A DNA stretch of 64,000 nucleotides. It comes from Paramarasmius palmivorus. Taxonomy: Eukaryota > Basidiomycota > Agaricomycetes > Agaricales > Marasmiaceae. The notes beneath the pieces are model-generated. The model ran no database searches. It saw nothing but the letters and a program-made list of their open reading frames with translations, and had not been told where the DNA came from. Every line of letters starts with the position of its first letter. Within the stretch, counting starts at the first letter, position 1. Of the stretch, positions 43,397 through 54,083 are shown one piece after another. Position numbers and translations under genes: made by a program. Location of the stretch: contig JAYKXP010000004.1 in the NCBI GenBank assembly GCA_037176845.1, positions 868,001 through 932,000 of the forward strand, read 5' to 3'.

Positions 43397-46300
43397 CTAA
43401 CGGAACAATGCCTTGAGTTCTTCCAGACGGCGTTGCATCAGCTCTGCCTTGCTGAAATTCTGTCCCCCAAGGGTGAGGTTGGCGAGTTCAGTCTTCATCT
43501 TCTGCACTTGCAGTAGACGGTCTTCAATCGTGTTCTGAATAATTAGCTTGACTGTCGTCACTGGTCGAGTCTGACCCAGACGATGCTGAGTAGCAGAAGT
43601 TAGTGGTCAACGGAAATCAGTCTAGCAAACAGATACGCACGATACGGTCAACAGCTTGATTCTCAACGGCAGGGTTCCAGTACGGGTCCATGAGGTACAC
43701 TCTCTGAGCGGCTGTAAGGTTCAAACCAACACCACCAGCTCTCAAGCTGACTAGAAGAACCTCGCATGCAGGGTCGTGCTTCAGCGCATCCATAGCCCTA
43801 GTACGGTCATCCCTCTTCATCGTTCCGTCTAATCGGTCATAACGGATACCTGCCACCTCAAGTGCATCTTCCACCCTAACCAGGCATTAGTCGACTGGAA
43901 CAATCAAGAACGAAACACTCACTTATCCAGCATAGAGGTCCATTGTGAGCTAAAAGTCGAAAGCAGGTTAGCTGGAGTTTTAGGGAAAGGTTATGAAGGA
44001 CGCACAAGACCACGGTCTTGATAATACCGTCATCAATTTCATTGCCCTTATCGTCCACCATTTGAATTTCAACAGAGGCAGGATCGTAATTTGTCGAATA
44101 TGGGTTTGCTTTCGAAAATTGCATGAGATCACCCAGAAGCGACCGAATTTTTGTAGACGAATGAAAATCCTCAGGAGCGATCGCCTTCTGCTTCTTCTCT
44201 CGCTTCTGGGGTTTCTTCTTTGAGCCCGTCCCATTCGCTTCTTGAGTAGCAGCCTCGGGCTTGACCTCCATTGCATCCAGCTGGCTTAAGGTATACTGAC
44301 ACATGGAACAAGCTCTGACACAGTCCGCTGGTACCTCTGGCCATCCAGGACAGACGCAATTGCGGAAGCAGCCTATACAGAACAAGTGCAGACAGCGTGT
44401 CAATACAATGCGATAGCCGGTGCCATTGGGACTGTTAGCGCGAGTAGAGACACGAGAAGAAGAAGGGTTCTTCGTCTTTCGGGGGCGCTTTGGTGTCCCA
44501 GATGGGATTGCCTCGAGATCCAAACCATCTCCTTGGTTTTCGGAGGTGGTGCATAGCTCGACACCACATTCACAGCACTGCGTGGTAGCAGACTCACGAA
44601 TGAGGCTAAAGATGGCGCTAGCATGGGCAGCCGTCAAGCCTTCCTTCTCAATGGCAGCCACAACACTTTCATACGACACCCCCTGTGGCTGCCCATCTCC
44701 GTTTATCTCTTTGCCGTCGACTAGTTCATAATGGTCGCAGATTTGGCGGAGCCGAAGGATCTTTTGTAAGATCCCCACGTAATTCTTCATGACTTGGTTC
44801 TGCGCAGTTAACTCGTTGAATTCGGCCTTGGACTCAGTGAAGAATTGGTTGTACAGCTCCAATTCCTGTGGGTCGAATTGGAGGTAGCGAAGTTCGTCGC
44901 GACGTGGAGGAAGCGACAGCATTTTACGACCATCCTGAGTCTTAGATTCCTTCGTTCGTCGAAGAGTGATGTACTTCATGATCCTTTGTAGGCGCTCCAT
45001 GCCTTGTGTCTGTCCGAACTTGAGTGGCGAGCCGATATACTCCGTCCAAACATTCTTGTCGTCAAAAGGAGCGAGGCGGAGGAACTTGATGAGGGCGTAG
45101 ACATCGTCAAGCTTGTTCTGAACTGGTGTACCAGTTAAACAAAGTCGACGATCAGCCATAAGGTCGCACGAAGCTCGGCTACCAACAGTTTGTATCTCCT
45201 TGATGGAACTAAATGCGACTGAGTTGATGAAAGAACGAAAAACTAAAGAAAAGACATACTGAGCTTCATCAAGGACAACGCGGAACCAGTGAATGGTTTG
45301 CAACGCGCTGGTCGCTTCGGTAGGACACGGTCCACAAGGCTTCTTTCTCTTCTTGCCATTTTTTGCCTTTGGCAATTTGATGACTTGATTTCCGGCCTCA
45401 TCCATATCCATGCCAATTTCCTCGCTGTCCACACCTCCGCTGCCCTCGCACTCGTCTTCGGCTTCAGCACTCGCGATGCTACGATTCTGCTTCGAATATT
45501 CCGATGCCAACGTCGCGTATGTCGTCATTACAACATCGAAGTCCGCCAAAAAGCTTGGATCTGGCCGCCGCGCGTTGCCGTGATAAATGTAAACCCGTAG
45601 CGAAGGTCCTTCCCGAACACGGCAGGCCTTCGCTTTCGCTTTGGTGGCATCATTCACCAATGCCATTCCAGAACTTGACGACGGTGTTGTGGTGTTTGTG
45701 GATCCCGCTGATGATGATGGCGTTGACGGCCGCGGAGTTGTAGTACCGGATGCTGCGGACGATTGGGATCCACCAGCGCCTCCAACGACGAAGACTTCTC
45801 CCTTCCAGTGATCTCGTAATTGATCCTCCCAATTGGATATGGTGGAAAGGGGGCATATGATCAAGGTAGCTCTGCTTTTGGCCTTTATGCGAGAGTGCCT
45901 GGTGTATTCAGCCTCGCGTTTCTCCTGCTCCCGCTGAGCCTTGGCCTTGGCTTTAGCACTGGTCGGTCCCATCTGCACGTTTTCTGGCATCCCCCAAACG
46001 GCACCAGCAAACTGAGCCGGCTCCGGTTCTTCCAGAAGTTTCACTGGCTGAGCTACCCTGTCTATTGGTGAAGCTGCAAATGCCTTGGCAGATTCCATGG
46101 TGGCGGCTATGAGCGACAGACATGTGATGGTCTTTCCGAGACCCATCTAGAGAACAATCCTTCGTCAATCAAAGAAGACATGTAACTGATGACCGAACTC
46201 ACATCGTCAGCGAGAATAGCACCACGACCATCACTTGGCTGTTCGAAAACTTCCTTCTCTGTAACGAGATGAATCCAGGATTTATGAGGTGATAGAGGGT

Positions 46301-47593
46301 TCCGGTTCTCCTGCCAAAGTGAGCAAATGGTGCCATCATCACAACGTTTCTCCTGTTCACGCTCCAAGAGGAAAGTGAGAGCCTTCTTCTGGTGGGGATA
46401 GAGAGGAGTGGCTATCTCGGGCGCTGTGCAAGCCGAATAAAATTGAGCAAATGCCCAAAGACCATCATATGACTAGAGGTGACTCACTGGGCTCGGTCTC
46501 GACAATATCGTCGCCCCTCTTCAAGCTCTGGAAGAGCTCGTCTACTTGACTTCGCTGTACTTCGACGCTCCTTCCTGAAACGGCTGGTGCGGTCCATCGA
46601 TTTGCGGCAAAGGCACCGAGGCGATTCTGGTTATGACCACCAGGTGGTGGATTATGAGGATTGAAGTAAGCTCTATCCTTGAGAGCATAGATATCGGCGG
46701 GACTCGTCGGATGATCAAGGAGCAATTGGTTGTTGTACAAAAAATTGCCGACAGGTGGTATGTTCCCTTTCGGAGTATAAACGAGCAGGATTAATGCAAG
46801 CACCGGATGCTATGAGAATTTTCAATGTTTTAGTACTTTTTTGAATGAGAAAAAAAGCGGAATCGCTCACGCTTTGTGGCCCTTTCTTCACTTTACCCTC
46901 TAACCGAATGAGACTCTTTGCAAGCATGCCTCCGAGGATTTTTGCATGTCTCTGGTCGACAAAACCGAAGACCTCGGGTTGCACGACTTCCCCATTCAAG
47001 CCTTTCAGCGGTGGAGTTTTAATATGTATAGTGTCAGGACCGGTTGATTTTTGCGGATCGTACGCGTATTCCAGCTTGACGGGTAGCCATTCTTCTATCG
47101 TCGGGTCGCGAGAGACGGTGTATGGTGATGGATACAATATGAGCGCAGTCGCGTGAAGTTGGCCAATGCAAACCGGCGCTTTTGGCGGAAGATGTTCTAT
47201 GGACATCGGACCCGTACGAGGAGGTGGTGAAGGTGTTGAACCTGTGAGATCAATGACAGGATTGGTACGGTCACCATCATGATGTTGCTGAGGTCGCTGA
47301 TATGGATATGGTTGTGGAACGGGGCGAGGAGGAGGTAATGAAGGTACCTGGGGTCGGGGAGCTACCTGTCTTTCTGGAAAAAAAGCCGAGGAAGAAGAAG
47401 GGAAGGGTTGTGGTGGGTTCGGTACAAAAGGTGCAGGGTGTTGCTGGGGTGTGAAGATACTAGGAGAACTAATGAAAGGCATTTGGGGAGTATCGAGACG
47501 AGTTCGCTTTGTTTGACGAATTTCCTCTTCGTCGTCGTCGTCAGCGGTAAGGTCGATGGGATTTTCGTGACAAGTCATCGCGGTCTTGAGCAA
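43397..47593 (-). CDS. HLTF/Rad5-like SNF2 ATPase with RING finger
   Basis: DNA translocase and probable ubiquitin ligase of the Rad5/HLTF type, which handles stalled replication forks and may act on PCNA. About 1250 residues. The disordered head carries [11 protein letters not shown] and VIDLTGS, two hydrophobic-acidic motifs of the SUMO-interacting kind. A divergent HIRAN-position domain follows ([21 protein letters not shown] then [20 protein letters not shown]). The SNF2 core has GAILADDMGLGKT (Walker A), DEAH restored by splicing at about 45195-45263, [22 protein letters not shown], a C3HC4-like RING between CCECGVEL and CSMCQYTL, and the C-terminal helicase motifs [25 protein letters not shown] and [15 protein letters not shown] followed by HRLGQ. 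The last residues are LEELKALFR. The start could also be the second Met at 47578. RING and helicase residues look intact. Confidence 0.9.
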
Positions 47594-47833
47594 ACTGCGC
47601 TCAGCGCTTCAGTTTTCAGGCGGACAGACCCAAATTTCATTCTCTGGTTGCTCTCCACGTGATATCTGCCTCGCTTACTCATTCTCGTCTTGCATGTTTT
47701 CCTGTCTTCGGTATTTCACTCGGTCACATCGGGGAAGGCCCGAAGAGAGCACCTTGTAAGGATGCTCTTTTCGGGTCTCCTCCGATGGTATACATTATGC
47801 TGTATCAGCTATATCTACTAATACAATACCCGG

Positions 47834-49165
47834 TCAAGTCCATCCCATTGCGTAGTACGCCTGTCTTGCCGCCTCTTCTTTAGCGACCTGTTTCGTCACT
47901 CCGGACCCCATCCCCTTTGGTATTCCATTGACTAAACATGTATTTGAGTATCGGAAAATCCGCGTATGTGTTTCTTATGCACTCACCGATACATTGAACC
48001 GTCCATTTCCCTGCATGGGAAGGCCCTGAAAACGCTGCTTGATAATCAACTTTCACCTTTCGCTGTGTCGCAGTCTGATTAAAAAGCGGTAAGAATGCCA
48101 AATGCGGTTGCGCTGGCGATAACGGGTTGGGAATTGTCGCCTTCCTCTGAGTAGACTGCGGTTGCATGTAATTCCCAAGTCCTTGCTGTGAAAAATACTG
48201 TGGCTGTTGCTGCTGCTGCTGTGGTAAAGCAATGAACGATTGTGCAGTGGTCGAAGTTCTCGCGGTGGGGAAGGCGCTGTTGAACGCTGTCATAAAGCTG
48301 GATTGTGGTCGTACTGGAGGGCTCGGGGCTGGTTGCGAAGCAAAGAACACCGGTGGATGTGACGGTCCTGCAGGAGGTGGTTCGGAAGGAGGCTCTGATC
48401 TTATCCTCTTATGAGGTGGTGTTGAAGGACGATACGTCGGGGGAGGACCAGAAGGTTCCGGCACAGCTATCCGATTTGGGCTGCTCTCACCACCGAGCAA
48501 AAGATCTATCCAGCTGTTCACTGCATCTAGCCCGGATCCAGCAAACAGCCCTCCAATAAATGCATAGAATAGATTATTCGTTTCCTAGTGAAAAAGAATG
48601 CGTAAACTTGGAATCAGCATGGCGAACTAGTGTGAGCTGCTCACCTCTGGTGTCGTTAACTTTTCACGAATATCTGGAGCACATCGGACCCTATCCCGTA
48701 GTTTGTACGCTGTTACCCAGGTGTCGATGTACGAGTCGGACATGATTTCCTCAATGAGTTGCTGGAGGGACCTGTGGTAAGATTCAATCCGCCAACAAAA
48801 GAGTAGGACTGCTTTCGAAAACGCACGGTGATTTCGTCTCTAGTCTTCATTGGTTTCCTTCTAAACAGTACATTGGTAACAGCGGCATAAAATATCTTCT
48901 CTCCCAATACCGAAAGCCTCTCGCTGTCTTTGAATTCCTCTGGGGAAACATCGTCCGATCGACGAAGTGACTTGTGCGTATACACTTGAAGAATGTAGTC
49001 CGACGGTATCTTGGGTAGAGGAGGTAGCTCAACAGGAGGCGGCGAGGGTCCATTTTCCGCAGCACCTCTTGTATGCGATGGGGAATTGGGTACTTCTGGC
49101 CGTGCTCGTTTAAGGTTTAAACTCGAGGTGAAATTATTGTTGGTAACGTTGAGATTCGAGGTCAT
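47834..49165 (-). CDS. Degenerate RNase III domain plus dsRBD protein
   Basis: About 360 residues in five or six exons. N-terminal Ser/Asn/Pro-rich segment, then an RNase III-like domain: YILQVYTHKSLRR, DSERLSVLGEKIFYAAVTNVLF, QLIEEIMSDSYIDTWVTAYKLRDRV, and ETNNLFYAFIGGLFAGSGLDAVNSWIDLLLGG. In active enzymes the signature is ERLEFLGD and the last motif is D-x-x-E-A; here it is ERLSVLGE and N-L-F-Y-A, so at least three metal-binding acids are replaced. A long Pro/Ser/Gln-rich linker (with a Gln run) leads to a dsRNA-binding domain at the C-terminus: LPLFNQTATQRKVKVDYQAAFSGPSHAGKWTVQC, NGIPKGMGSGVTKQVAKEEAARQAYYAMGWT. Candidates are an RNA-binding pseudo-RNase III, in the way mitochondrial ribosomal mL44 has one, or a silencing/rRNA-processing cofactor. 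No mitochondrial presequence is obvious. Confidence 0.82.
48204..48222. repeat. CTG-type repeat coding poly-Gln
   Basis: A run of TGC/TGT units on the plus strand reads as CAG/CAA on the coding strand and encodes the Gln run in the linker of the RNase III-like protein. Confidence 0.7.
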
Positions 49166-49585
49166 CTTTCTTGCTATGAACGGGAAAGAGAATTTTCGGG
49201 GGCGGAGTCACCGAGGAAGGTGGTCGAAAGCATCAATATTTCGACTCAGAGTCATGCGTGGGACTGACAGTGACTCTGACGCCTGTGCGGTGCATGATGA
49301 TGGCATAAACAAAACAGTGAAATTGCCGTCGACACAAATTCTATGCGAAATATACATCTTTTCTATTCACTTTCATTCATTTCCTTCAGTCCAAGTTCCG
49401 TCCAAGGTCCTATGTTCATCATCGTTCACCACACGAAATAGTCACTGCTCGCCGAAACTTGTCCTAAATTTCTCCGCCTTCTGCCAGCGTTTTGCTAACG
49501 TGGCCCTTCCAGCATCCCGACTTGAATAAATACCGGGGGATCCATCTATCACAGGCCCAGTCCTCGTCAAAATTCCCCTTCAAAA
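49166..49585. other. Divergent promoter of RNase III-like and MCD4 genes
   Basis: About 420 bases between two divergent start codons. It holds no recognisable coding segment. The frame running from 49011 to 49529 (+) is antisense to the RNase III-like exon and shows no family motif. Confidence 0.5.
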
Positions 49586-52500
49586 ATGGCGGTGACCCCT
49601 TCAGGTTACAGTGTCGCCAAACTCCTCTTTCTGGGGCTCGTCTTCCATTTGGTTTTCATATTCTCCGTATTCGATTGTTATTTCACGAGCCCAGTGGTGC
49701 ATGGCATGGAAAGATTCAATGCAGGACCCCCTGAAGCGAAGAGACTTGTGTTGATTATTGGTTCGTAGCAGAAGCTTGCTCTCCTTCGTGTTTCTGAACA
49801 GCCTGTCTATAGGTGATGGTCTCCGCGCCGACTTGCTCTTCCAGAAGAACGGATTTCCGCATTTCCCTGGATCACCCAAAGTTGTGGCTCCACATCTACG
49901 CTCTATCGCGGAGTCGAGAGGCGCCTTCGGAATCTCACATACCCATGTCCCAACTGAGAGTCGTCCAGGTCATGTTGCAATTATTGGTATGTCGCGTCGA
50001 ATATATTGTCATGAACACGCGTTTATTCGTGTCGAATCCAGGTGGAATGTATGAGGATGTGTCTGCTGTAACGAGGGTATGAAGTGTTTTGTCGATTCAC
50101 TGAATCATTCCTGATCTCCGTGTCTACAGGGATGGAAGGTCAACCCAGTAAGTTACGCAACTCGCTTGAGTTCTGTATGGTCTTGACCATTGCTGGTTCA
50201 GGTAAACTTTGATTCCATCTTCAACCAATCTAGCCATACCTTTGCATTTGGTTCTCCCGATATAATACCTATGTTCCAGCAAGGCGCAACGCCTGACAAA
50301 GTAAAGGGATGGACGTATAACGAAGAAGATGAGGATTTTACCAAAGGTTAGTTGGGTCGAGTTAGTCAAGCATGCGTCAAATCTGAATACTGTACAGATG
50401 CCACCGCACTGGACACTTGGGTATTGGATAACTTCAAGACTTTATTGAAGAACGCAACTACAGACCCTGTTCTAGACTCACAGCTACGAGAAGAGAAAGT
50501 TATTATTTTCTTGCATCTTTTGGGACTCGATACCACCGGACATTCATACAGGCCGCATTCAAAGGTAAGACATGTCACCTCCGTTTGCACGCGAGTCACT
50601 CAATCTTGACACAGGAATACATGAGAAACATTCAAGTAGTGGACAAAATCGTTAAGGAGACAGAGGAGCTTATTTCGGACTTTTATAAAGACCAACTAAC
50701 AAGCTACATATTCACCGCCGACCATGGCATGTCTGTCATTGGAAACCACGGCGATGGAAGTGAGTATCTATACTTGGTCAAATTATCAGGTTTCTAAACC
50801 CTGCACACAGATCCAGATAGCACCCGTACACCATTCATTGCATGGGGACGAGGTCTTCGAGGTCCCCTTACCAATCCTACTCCGTCATCTCATGACTCGT
50901 ACTCGAAGCCTTGGGATCTAAACAGCAATTACAGACGCGATATGGAGCAAGCTGACATTACTCCGTTAATGGCCACCCTTCTCGGCGTTGACTGGCCCGT
51001 CAACTCTGTCGGTGTTCTACCAGATGTAGATCCAAGAAAGCCGGCGTTCTTAGCACCTCGTCATGGAGTTAGAAAAATTGCAGAGGCCGGGATAACCAAC
51101 GCCAAGGTTTGTGAGCACGAGCTTTGATGATGTTCGTCGTCTAAAAATAACTGTTTAGATGATCTTGGAACATTATCGCGTTAAGCACGGTATGTTAGAC
51201 ACTTGGTTCATGCTCATATCTCGCTAATTGCGTTTGACTGCCCTTAGACCTAATGAAAGCGAAGAAACACCTCTACAAACCATTCCCAGAGTTGGAGAAC
51301 AATGGTCCAAACTCGACCGAACCGCTTCGCATCGCCGCCCTCAAGGAAATCGAGAAACAAATTGATGCTGGGAACATGTATGTTGCACGAATGCAGACTT
51401 TGGCGTTGATCCAGAAGGGATTGAGGGGTATTCGATATCTGGAAACCTATGAACGCACCCTCGTCCAGACCATCGCCGCCTTTGCATATACTGGTTGGGC
51501 AGCGTACGCTTCGTTATACGTGTTCCGACCGCTGGACATCAAGAGTAACGCCAAAAATTACAAGGATTCAGGATTCACCACTGCCGTGCATTCACTGAGT
51601 TTCTTGATCTTCTCCATTTTCTCCGGAATGTTTGCTTTGGAGAAAGCAAATTGGACGTACTACCTGTATATTGCTTTCCCCTGCTACTTCTGGGATCAGT
51701 TCATCAGCCAGGCAGGGCAGCCGTTGTTGGCTGCTGTCAAGAAGAACCAGTTGGGTATCACACCTGGCAGTCTTCTTCTCAGGGTGACTTTGGTAGCTGG
51801 AACACTTGTGTCGATGGTGGTATGTACTGTTATATTATTGATTCCCGTGAACCTTTCTCTAACGAGCGAGTAGTTCGGTTACATGCACCGCTCGATATGG
51901 AGCTTAGGTCTTGCCTTTATGGGTATCTTTTGGCCACGAGCCACCTGGCCTCGAGAGGCAAGGGAGAAGCTAGGAATTCGGTCGACGTTGTGGACGTTGT
52001 CATGTCTGGCGACCGCTGTGTTCCCATTCCTGGAAGTCAATAAGGAGGAAAGTGTACCTGTCATGTGGGTCTTTTTTTACACCATATCTGCTCGTCTCAT
52101 TCAACAAAAAACGTTCTTAGAACGGCAGGAGGTTTAACACTTGCGGGGATTGGAGCTCTGCAGGCATATCGTATTGTGCAGCGACCTGGCACCAATGAGG
52201 CATTGAAGAAGTTGTACGCCGTACAGGTACGCGTAAAACACTCATAACCTATTCCTTTTCTTACGTCGACCGTAGTTGTTATTGACGGTGGCTATGGTCT
52301 TTACCACAAGAGCATCAGCTCTCAGTTTGCAAGCAAAGGCAGGCTTGCCTCTGGTATCACAGGCCCTGGGATGGATTCTTCTCGGTGAGTAACCCAGTAC
52401 TTGTTGAGCCTTCAATGCTGAATAGACGATCAAGTGTCTTCTTCCGTGCTTCCTTTCGCGGCCCCCATAAAGCATGAAAGTGCGGACTCTAAATTCCTCA

Positions 52501-53387
52501 TGCATTTCCTTGGTCTTGGCCCCCTTTTCATCATTCTGTCCATTAGCGATGAGATTCTTTTCTTCGTATCGTACTCGATTACGCTCTACCTATGGACAGA
52601 GGTGGAGAAATCTCTGGCGGAGACCACCCGGGATTTAAAGGGCACACAGAGCCTATCGACGTATCGTTTCAAAACCGATGACGTACGGATAGTACTATTC
52701 TTCCTGTTTTTCGTACAGGTTGCCTTCTTTGGGACCGGAAAGTGAGTCACTGTCCTTATCCAGAGTTGAACAGCGTTGATTGACGAACGTGCTTAGTGTT
52801 GCCTCGATATCGTAAGTAGCATTCAAATCTTTAGGAGGACAGACGCTCACGTTGTGATATTTCGTACAGGTCCTTCTACCTAGCCCCTGTCTACAGGCTG
52901 ATTCCGGTGTTCCATCCATTCTTCATGGCAGTGCCACTGGTTTGTCTACATCACGCACACACTCAGGGCTATACTGATCATCGCACAGGTCTGCAAAATC
53001 ACCGCGCCATATGTTATGTTGTCTTTGGCCATCGCTTCTGTGACGCATTCGTTGAAGCTACCTCCTTTCTCGCTCTTCCAGTTAGCGTTGATGTTGACGG
53101 ATGGTACTCGTTCACTAAACTAAATCCGTGTCCGCACACTGATGGCTATTGTAGGCATGACCCTGACATTCTTTTTCAAAGTACGAGACACTGGTGAGAT
53201 CTATCAAGATTCTACTAGTGAATGTGGTATTAAACCCTGTGTAGGGTCGTGGCTGGAAATCGGTCAAACCATCAGTTTCTTTGTAATAACGTCGTTGCTG
53301 CTGTTATGGTCTGGCGGCGTATGTGCAGCAGGGGAGTATTTGATGGCAGATGTATTCTCTCTTTCTAAACAGAAGCAGAAGGCGTGA
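49586..53387 (+). CDS. MCD4: GPI ethanolamine phosphate transferase 1 (Mcd4/PIG-N)
   Basis: ER membrane enzyme adding ethanolamine phosphate to the first mannose of GPI anchors. The start [33 protein letters not shown] is the first membrane span. The luminal alkaline-phosphatase-like domain follows: [23 protein letters not shown] (metal/nucleophile region), [53 protein letters not shown], and [16 protein letters not shown] with the second metal motif. Then [10 protein letters not shown] and [20 protein letters not shown]. From about 51480 on, many membrane spans (PIGN domain) run to the C-terminus, ending [10 protein letters not shown]. About 15 introns; small ones near 52750-52990 are approximate. 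Length about 950-1000 residues, as in the family. Confidence 0.94.
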
Positions 53388-53493
53388 GGAGGCCGCCGGT
53401 GAAATGTATAATGTATCTATAGGTTTTTTGTGTTGAACAAGTAGGGCATTGCTCTCCAGGAGGAGAATCTAAAATCAAAACCCTTTTAACAGG

Positions 53494-53576
53494 TCCATCA
53501 TGGTGTAGTGGCTAACATTATCGCCTCTCATTTGTTGACATCGCGATAGCCCAGGGTTCGATTCCCTGTGATGGAA
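53494..53576 (+). tRNA. tRNA-Glu (CTC) with an 11-base intron
   Basis: The acceptor stem TCCATCA pairs with TGATGGA. A D-arm with TAGTGG is present, and the T-arm CAGGG-TTCGATT-CCCTG is perfect. Anticodon stem ATCGC (53520-53524) pairs with GCGAT (53543-53547), leaving C-T-CTC-A and then C at position 38, so the anticodon is CTC. Bases 53531-53541 are inserted after position 37, the canonical site for a nuclear tRNA intron. A-box and B-box sequences are intact, so RNA polymerase III transcription is expected. Confidence 0.88.
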
Positions 53577-54083
53577 TGTTTTAGTTCTTCCCGTCAGATT
53601 CCTTTCCTTTCGATTAGCATGCATTTTTTCTTCATATTATTGACCCATGAATATCATGGCTCAAAGTTCCAAGAACTTGGCATACAAAAATTGCGTGAAT
53701 TAATTATTCGACAATTGACCGATTGGCGCTTAGCGCCCGTCGCCTGTGCCTTTAGCTCTTGACCATGACGTCTCTGTTGACTAGGGATACCCCTTCTCTT
53801 CTTATTATAAGTCTCAAGCCCTTTTTCGATATTCCATCACACGGCCTGTGCACAAACGCTTAAACAGCAGGTTTTCCTGATCACCCAGGATGCTACAACG
53901 TGTTTTCAATGGAGCGGCAATGCATCCTTGCATGCCGGCGCACTTTGCGACGCAAGGAAGAGGCGTGGATCAAGTCTATATGTACGTCGTTAGCGATTAT
54001 CCACCCTGCATCCCCCTTCATCTCGACGCCTATCTGAGTCGTCGGGCGGTTGTACTGATTCTTGAGCACTATCAAGGATACAC
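53577..54083. other. Intergenic between tRNA-Glu and the P-loop NTPase gene
   Basis: About 500 bases. A TTTT run within six bases of the tRNA is absent, but T-rich stretches at about 53615-53635 could end polymerase III transcription. The open frame at 53890-54087 is not supported as coding. Confidence 0.45.

Noticed and set aside
45190..45270. Apparent loss of the DEAH His (read as DEAQ) in the HLTF-like ATPase
   Set aside because: The codon is split by an intron; correct splicing gives DEAH followed by SIKEIQT.
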